Part shown: in pieces, positions 49,187 to 53,641 of the stretch
How the letters are laid out: each line of letters starts with the position of its first letter
How positions within the stretch are numbered: the first letter of the stretch is position 1
Source of the DNA: Comamonadaceae bacterium
Lineage (GTDB): Bacteria; Pseudomonadota; Gammaproteobacteria; Burkholderiales; Burkholderiaceae_C
Reading direction: 5' to 3'
NCBI GenBank assembly: GCA_027486495.1
Contig: JAIXOZ010000053.1
Coordinates: forward strand, 1-53,641
Length of the DNA stretch: 53,641 nucleotides
The notes under the pieces: model-generated
Databases searched by the model: none
Told to the model about the DNA's origin: nothing
The model's input: the letters and a program-made list of their open reading frames with translations, nothing else
Program-made: the position numbers and the translations under genes

Positions 49187-50155
49187 TTAGTTTTTAGGAA
49201 TCTTGGCTTCGTTCACGACTTGAATCCATTTTTGAGTTTGATTGGCGACCATGGTTCGCATTTCATCTGGCGTGCTGCCGCGAACCTCTCCCCCCATCTC
49301 CTCAAGTCGTGCTTTAACTGCAGGATTGAGCAACGCTTTGTTCAATTCGACATTCAGGCGATCCACCACTGGCCGAGGTGTCCCCACAGGCGCCATCAAC
49401 CCGGCCCATGATTGAACGTCATAACCTGCGACCCCTTGCTCAGCCGCTGTGGGTACATCGGGGAGCCCTTGCCATCTTTGTGGACCCGTGGTGGCTATCG
49501 CCTTGAGTTTTCCGGCTTTGATGTTGGCCAACACCGCCGTGGGCGGCGCAATGATCATCGGAATTTCTCCACCCAACAGGGCTGTCAGCGAAGCTGAATC
49601 GCCTCTGAATGGCACATGCAGCAGCTTTGTTTTGGACATGCTCGCGAGCAACTCACCCGCCAAATGGTGTGTGGAACCAATGCCTGCGGTGCCGTAGCTC
49701 ACCTCTGTCGGGTTGGCTCTGGCAGCAGCCAACAAGGCCGACAGGCTGGGGTACTTGCTGTTGGCCGGCACGACCACCAAAAACGGGAAGTAAGTGATGG
49801 TGCTAACCATTTCAAAATCCTGCACCGTGCGGTATGCCAGATTGTTGAACAAGGCTCCTGCCACGGCATGCCCACCGGTGGCCAACAGCAGGGTGTAGCC
49901 ATCGGGCTTGGCTTTGGCGACGGTGGTGGCAGCAATGGTGCCCCCTGCGCCTGCCTGAGCTTCGACCACGATGTTTTGGCCCAAGCCCTTGCTCATTTCC
50001 ATCCCCACCGTGCGGGCGATGTTGTCTGCGTTGCCGCCGGGTGCAAAACCTTGCATGACCTTGATAGGGCGGTCCGGATAGGCTTGTGCCAGCGCGACCC
50101 CTGGCAGCGCCAAGGCGGTGAGGGTCAAAGTGGCGAGAAGTTGTCTGCGAATCAT
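49187..50155 (-). CDS. Tripartite tricarboxylate transporter (Bug/TctC) substrate-binding protein
   Basis: The 322-residue protein has a signal peptide (LLATLTLTALALPGVALA) and the Bug-family features: YPDRPIKVMQGFAPGGNAD with the ligand-contact loop, and the EAQAGAGGTIAATTVAKAKP segment. Bug proteins are greatly expanded in Burkholderiales and bind carboxylates, usually without a local TctAB permease, as here. Within the operon it likely brings the acid that the neighbouring enzymes degrade. Confidence 0.92.
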   Translation of the reverse strand: MIRRQLLATLTLTALALPGVALAQAYPDRPIKVMQGFAPGGNADNIARTVGMEMSKGLGQNIVVEAQAGAGGTIAATTVAKAKPDGYTLLLATGGHAVAGALFNNLAYRTVQDFEMVSTITYFPFLVVVPANSKYPSLSALLAAARANPTEVSYGTAGIGSTHHLAGELLASMSKTKLLHVPFRGDSASLTALLGGEIPMIIAPPTAVLANIKAGKLKAIATTGPQRWQGLPDVPTAAEQGVAGYDVQSWAGLMAPVGTPRPVVDRLNVELNKALLNPAVKARLEEMGGEVRGSTPDEMRTMVANQTQKWIQVVNEAKIPKN

Positions 50156-50210
50156 GTTTGTCTCCTGGTTATCAAAGTATCACTGTCAAAAACACGGGTT
50201 CAGCTGCGGG

Positions 50211-51206
50211 TCATGGGTGCATGACCAGCTTTCCACTGACAAGTCCTTGGTCGAGCAAAGCGTGGGCTTTTTGAACCTCGCTGAGCTTGAAAATCTGTGG
50301 GGGCGAAAAGCTGACGCGCTGCTGCGCCAACAGCGCGATGGCCTCGTTCATCAGACTGCGTCGTGTGGCGCGGTCTGCATCAAAGGTGTGCATGGAAAAA
50401 CACCGAATGGCCAGGCTTTTTTCCAGCAATTGGCGCAAGACCTGGAAGGTGTCTTCGGTGGGCGGGCCTTGCACGATGTTGTAGGACACCAGGGTGCCAA
50501 AAGGTGCCAGGCTCTTGAGACCATCGACCAAGCTTTGCCCACCCAGGTGGTCAAACACCACATTCAGGCCCTGCCCCTTGGTGATGTGCGCCAGGCGCTC
50601 ATGGCTTGTTTCGTGGCCGGTGCAAATGACATGGTCAAAACCATGCGCCAAGGCAAACTGAGCCTTGTCACGGCTTCTGCTGGTGCCAATCGTGACTAAG
50701 CCCTTGAGTTTGGCCACTTGACACAACATGCCCGCCACGCCGCCCGAAGCGCCGGTGATCAACACATGCGGCGCTGTTGATGCGATGGGGCCTGCGATCT
50801 GCAAGAGTGCCAAAGCCAATTGCAAATTGGGCAGGCTCACCGCGTCGTCAAACGAGACGGTGTCCGGCAATCGGTAGGGGGCATCTTCGGGCACCACGAT
50901 GGCTTCTGCATAACAACCGCCTCGTTGGGGCAACTCACGGGCGCTGACCAAAACACGGTCACCCATTTGCCATTGCGTGACCCCCTCGCCCACGGCATCC
51001 ACCACACCGGCCAATTCGGCGCCGGGTATCGCTGGCAGTGGTGGCATCCATTTGTAGGTGCCTTTGCGCAGCAGCACGTCAGGGCGACCCACTCCAATGG
51101 TGCTGGCCCTGACGCGAACTTGTCCACGACCCGCAACCGGCTCTGGAAGGTTCACCTCCAACAGGTTTTCAGGTCCACCAGTCACATGGACTTGGATCGC
51201 TTTCAT
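50211..51206 (-). CDS. Zinc-independent quinone oxidoreductase-like MDR enzyme
   Basis: The 331-residue medium-chain dehydrogenase/reductase has an N-terminal GroES-like domain (VRVRASTIGVGRPDVLLRKG, AIPGAELAGVVDAVGEGVTQ) and a Rossmann domain with HVLITGASGGVAGMLCQVAK as NADPH-binding site. The cysteine and histidine zinc ligands are absent, so it resembles quinone oxidoreductase or enoyl reductases. It starts 14 bp after the FAH-family gene in the catabolic operon. Confidence 0.85.
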   Translation of the reverse strand: MKAIQVHVTGGPENLLEVNLPEPVAGRGQVRVRASTIGVGRPDVLLRKGTYKWMPPLPAIPGAELAGVVDAVGEGVTQWQMGDRVLVSARELPQRGGCYAEAIVVPEDAPYRLPDTVSFDDAVSLPNLQLALALLQIAGPIASTAPHVLITGASGGVAGMLCQVAKLKGLVTIGTSRSRDKAQFALAHGFDHVICTGHETSHERLAHITKGQGLNVVFDHLGGQSLVDGLKSLAPFGTLVSYNIVQGPPTEDTFQVLRQLLEKSLAIRCFSMHTFDADRATRRSLMNEAIALLAQQRVSFSPPQIFKLSEVQKAHALLDQGLVSGKLVMHP

Positions 51207-51220
51207 GCTCGGGCTTGCGC

Positions 51221-52087
51221 TCAGGCTTGAGCGGCGATGGGGTTGACCAAGGTGCCGATGCCTTCGATCTCAACCTCGCACACATCACCGGGCTTCATGA
51301 ACCATTGCGGCTTGCGGCTCCAGCCCACCCCCGCTGGTGTACCGGTGGCGATCACATCGCCGGGCACCAATGTGAAGATGGTCGACGCATAGCTGATGAG
51401 TTTGGCAATCGGGAAAATCATGTGCCCAGTGTGGCTCGATTGCACCACTTCGCCATTCAAGCGGGTGATCAGTTTCAACTCCTGGTTGGGAGCGATCTCA
51501 TCAGCTGTCACCATCCACGGACCAAAGCCGCCGGTGGATTCGAAGTTTTTGCCCGATGCGATTTGCTTGGCATGAAATTGCCATTCGCGGATGCTGCCGT
51601 CGTTGTAGCAAGAGTAGCCCGCCACATGGTCAAACGCATCGGCTTCAGAAATGTTGCGCCCCTCTTTGCCAATGATCACGGCCAATTCACCTTCCCAGTC
51701 GAGCGAACCCGACACCTTGGGGCAAATGATGGGTTGACCATGCGCGACTTGGGAGCGCCAGACGCGCAGAAAAATAGGAGGCTCTTCGGACAGTTCGCGG
51801 TGCATGCCGGCTGCCAGCACTTCTTTATGGTGGTCCATGTAGTTGCGCACCGCACACACGATCTTTTCTGGCTTGGGAATGACCGGCAAAAAGGTGATGT
51901 CGCCCATGGCGATGGACGTCTTTTGCTGGGCCGCATCGTGCTGTGCTTGCAAGTAAGCGCCAGAGGCAATGTAATCGGTCAGCGTGGCGAATTGCGGCAT
52001 CGCTTGGCCCAGATCCACCACGGTGTCGGGGCCCGTCACGGCGCCCCAAGTTTCGCGGCCTTGGTGAACGAAGGAGAGTAATTTCAT
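51221..52087 (-). CDS. Fumarylacetoacetate hydrolase family enzyme
   Basis: The 288-residue protein matches the FAH superfamily: VRNYMDHHKEV at the start, DWEGELAVIIGKEGRNIS (metal ligands Glu/Asp), GSIREWQFHAKQIASGKNFE, TRLNGEVVQSSHTGHMIFPI and the GDVIATGTPAGVGWSRKPQW C-terminal motif. Members hydrolyse C-C bonds of diketo acids or decarboxylate oxo acids. It sits between the VOC and MDR genes of the operon. Confidence 0.9.
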   Translation of the reverse strand: MKLLSFVHQGRETWGAVTGPDTVVDLGQAMPQFATLTDYIASGAYLQAQHDAAQQKTSIAMGDITFLPVIPKPEKIVCAVRNYMDHHKEVLAAGMHRELSEEPPIFLRVWRSQVAHGQPIICPKVSGSLDWEGELAVIIGKEGRNISEADAFDHVAGYSCYNDGSIREWQFHAKQIASGKNFESTGGFGPWMVTADEIAPNQELKLITRLNGEVVQSSHTGHMIFPIAKLISYASTIFTLVPGDVIATGTPAGVGWSRKPQWFMKPGDVCEVEIEGIGTLVNPIAAQA

Positions 52088-52111
52088 GGAGGTTCCTAGG
52101 GTAAAAGGGAT

Positions 52112-52651
52112 TTAGATTTTTTGAGCGAATTGCGCTTGCCATTCGGCAATGGGCATGAAGCTGGGGTCGCTGCGGCAGATGGCTTCGGTCTCGCGCAGGA
52201 TGGTGGCGTCGTCTTGGCTCAAGTCGAGCGGATCGCCGTGCGGCTGAGAGATGTAAAAAGGCATGTCGATGTAGGTCTCCACCGTGTTGCCCTCGGGGTC
52301 AGCAAAGTAAACAGACAAAGCATTGCCGTGGTTCATGGGCATCACCTTGGTTGCGCCCAAGGCCATGGCTTTGTCACGCAAATCGCGCAGCGACTGAATG
52401 GACGGCACAGCAAAGGACAGTTGCATCACCGTGCTGAAGGTGGCCTCTGGCGGGCGTCCACCAGCGATGACCAACTGATGGTGCTGGTCGGGTGTCGAAC
52501 TCAAAAAAACCAAGGGGGCTTTGAAGGTTTTGCCGACACCTCGGTCATTGACCACCATGCCAAAAACCGAAGTGTAAAAGTTCACCATTTTTTCGACATC
52601 CCAAACATAGATGCCGAAATGAGAAGGGGTGGGCTTGGTAACTTTCAGCAT
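52112..52651 (-). CDS. VOC family (extradiol-dioxygenase/glyoxalase fold) protein
   Basis: The 179-residue protein has two vicinal-oxygen-chelate halves. Metal-ligand candidates are His in TPSHFGIYVWDVEKMVNFYT (first half), the HHQLVIAGG histidines and Glu in DPEGNTVETYID (second half), which follow the two-His one-Glu pattern of type I extradiol dioxygenases. In a catabolic operon with a C-C hydrolase-like enzyme, ring cleavage is a reasonable suggestion, not a proven one. Starts 27 bp after the GntR stop. Confidence 0.78.
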   Translation of the reverse strand: MLKVTKPTPSHFGIYVWDVEKMVNFYTSVFGMVVNDRGVGKTFKAPLVFLSSTPDQHHQLVIAGGRPPEATFSTVMQLSFAVPSIQSLRDLRDKAMALGATKVMPMNHGNALSVYFADPEGNTVETYIDMPFYISQPHGDPLDLSQDDATILRETEAICRSDPSFMPIAEWQAQFAQKI

Positions 52652-52678
52652 GTGGTCTTTGAGTTGAAGGGTTAAAAA

Positions 52679-53386
52679 TTAGGTGCGATTTTTTTGCATC
52701 AGCGCAAAAGCCGCCAACACATTGGTCTGGGTGCTGGCAATGTGTTCGCTGAGCATCTGAGTGGCGGTGGCCGCATCGCGCCGCATGACGGCCTTCATCA
52801 GGGCGCGGTGCTCGGCGTCTTTCTTTTTGAGCACGGTTCGGTTGCGTGCTGCAAAGTGCCGATACCGCTCGGCTTGGTCAAACAAGCTCATGCTCCAAGC
52901 CAATTGCCGCTCAGAGGGGCAGGCAGCGATCAAGGACATGTGAAAGTCCCGGTGCCGCTGGCTCCACTCGGCGTCCAACACGACAGGACCTTGGGGCAGG
53001 CGGGACTCTATTTTTTCAAGGCGGTGAAAGCTCGCCACAATGTTCGCTTCCCAAGCATCATCGCCGTGCTGGATCGATTCATGCAGCGCGGTCACGTCGA
53101 GCAGCAATCGCATTTTGGTGATGTCGGCCAGATCGTCTGGCGTCATGGCGGCTACCCTGAAGCCACGGCGTTCATCCGCTTTGACCAAGCCCTCTTGCAC
53201 CAAGCGGTTCAGGGCTTCGCGCAGCGGACTGCTGGAAAAGCCATAGTGTTGTTGCAGGGCGTCGACTTTGAGCTTGCTCTCTGGCACATGGCGGCCAGAC
53301 AAAACGTCCAACCGCAAAGCCTGGAAGGCTTGCTCAGAGACGGTGGTGCTGGTGGCTATTTCTTGCATGATTTTCAAATTGTGCAT
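52679..53386 (-). CDS. GntR family regulator, FCD subfamily
   Basis: The 235-residue protein has an N-terminal winged helix (LDVLSGRHVPESKLKVDALQ, then SSSPLREALNRLVQEGLVKA and ERRGFRVAAM) and an FCD ligand-binding domain with helices carrying RLLLDVTALHESIQHGD, RHRDFHMSLIAACPS and AEHRALMKAVMRRDAATATQ. The FCD domain binds small organic acids with a metal. It is the first gene of the operon it probably controls. ATG 53386 and ATG 53368 are both possible starts. Confidence 0.88.
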   Translation of the reverse strand: MHNLKIMQEIATSTTVSEQAFQALRLDVLSGRHVPESKLKVDALQQHYGFSSSPLREALNRLVQEGLVKADERRGFRVAAMTPDDLADITKMRLLLDVTALHESIQHGDDAWEANIVASFHRLEKIESRLPQGPVVLDAEWSQRHRDFHMSLIAACPSERQLAWSMSLFDQAERYRHFAARNRTVLKKKDAEHRALMKAVMRRDAATATQMLSEHIASTQTNVLAAFALMQKNRT

Positions 53387-53469
53387 AAAAATCAGACCGG
53401 GCGCACCCTCGCAAACCCTAGTCCTGGGGAGCTCAGTGGTGGGTGGAAGTGCGGGGGATGCGCTTGTCG

Positions 53470-53490
53470 CTGGGCGGCGCTAGCCCCCAG
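53470..53490 (-). terminator. Weak hairpin after mnmE
   Basis: CTGGG (53470-53474) and CCCAG (53486-53490) with GGC and GCC inside form an interrupted stem around GCTA, 17 bp after the mnmE stop. No T run, so it is a weak terminator candidate. The rest of 53387-53506 shows no gene. Confidence 0.3.
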
Positions 53491-53506
53491 GGCTTATCCC
53501 CAAGGC

Positions 53507-53641
53507 TTATTTGCCGATGCAAAAACTCGAAAAAATCACGCCCAGTAAATCGTCGGCGCTGAACTCGCCCGTGATCTCATTGAGCGCGTTTTGACCCAGC
53601 CGCAGCTCTTCGGCCAGCAGGTCCAGGTTTTGCGCTTGCGC
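53507..53641 (-). CDS. mnmE: tRNA uridine-5-carboxymethylaminomethyl modification GTPase MnmE, 3' end only
   Basis: The last 44 codons and the stop are present; the gene extends beyond the window. The sequence contains [20 protein letters not shown], then DDLLGVIF and the invariant C-terminal FCIGK, the end of MnmE (TrmE), whose cysteine is near the C-terminus. MnmE with MnmG modifies the wobble uridine of several tRNAs. It marks return to core genome beyond the catabolic operon. Confidence 0.93.
   Translation of the reverse strand, partial: AQAQNLDLLAEELRLGQNALNEITGEFSADDLLGVIFSSFCIGK

Overview
The window looks like a chromosomal segment of a betaproteobacterium of the order Burkholderiales, most likely Comamonadaceae. 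The grounds are protein sequence style, moderately high GC, a Bug/TctC-type binding protein, the metX-metW pair, the recG-oxyR pair with OxyR cysteines at 199 and 208, and yajC-secD-secF. These are recognitions by eye; no database search was run. Genus is not determined. Both ends cut a gene: an unidentified gene on the left (1-227) and the 3' end of mnmE on the right (53507-53641).

Region 1 (about 228-10902) is an accessory island next to recG. It starts with a wHTH/GHKL-ATPase/DUF4325 regulator behind a near-ideal inverted repeat, a small unknown gene, and a DUF2075 protein that joins a PD-(D/E)XK nuclease-like domain to an SF1-type helicase. A dense toxin-antitoxin cluster follows: a self-inhibited Fic protein, mobile mystery protein A with a 34-residue stump of protein B, a DUF2384/RES pair, a VbhA/Fic pair, an Xre regulator with a 39-residue stump of a HipA-like toxin, and HigBA. 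Three direct copies of the same 3' end of a DUF3427-type helicase gene are scattered through the cluster (4196-4516, 7785-8017, 9893-10179) and two REP-like elements flank the VbhA/Fic pair. This repeat-bounded, partly decayed toxin array is the most unusual part of the window.

Region 2 (11003-20545) holds recG, oxyR, a RhtA-like exporter, a cobalt-type nitrile hydratase operon (alpha subunit with a His-rich N-terminus, beta subunit, accessory protein), and the Sec accessory genes yajC, secD and secF. Region 3 (20617-28709) carries a BepA-like M48 protease, moaC, an orphan 7-TM histidine kinase, recX-recA with a LexA-like box, a divergent MarR regulator, and a TctD/TctE-like two-component pair.

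Region 4 (28761-40278) has a Bcr/CflA exporter, metX-metW behind a SAM-II-like riboswitch and terminator, a GDT1-type manganese exporter, an Amt ammonium transporter, a glycine-rich RRM protein, the lptC-kdsC-kdsD LPS genes, a KefB-like antiporter, apt, and a cupin dioxygenase-like gene. Region 5 (40298-53386) is almost all on the minus strand: a complete branched-chain amino-acid-type ABC transporter (livGFKHM order), a desaturase/SDR/acyl-CoA ligase cluster, and a GntR-headed catabolic operon (VOC, FAH-family, quinone oxidoreductase-like, Bug binding protein, DUF1185) that ends in a 14-bp-arm hairpin. No tRNA, rRNA, CRISPR array or transposase gene was recognised.
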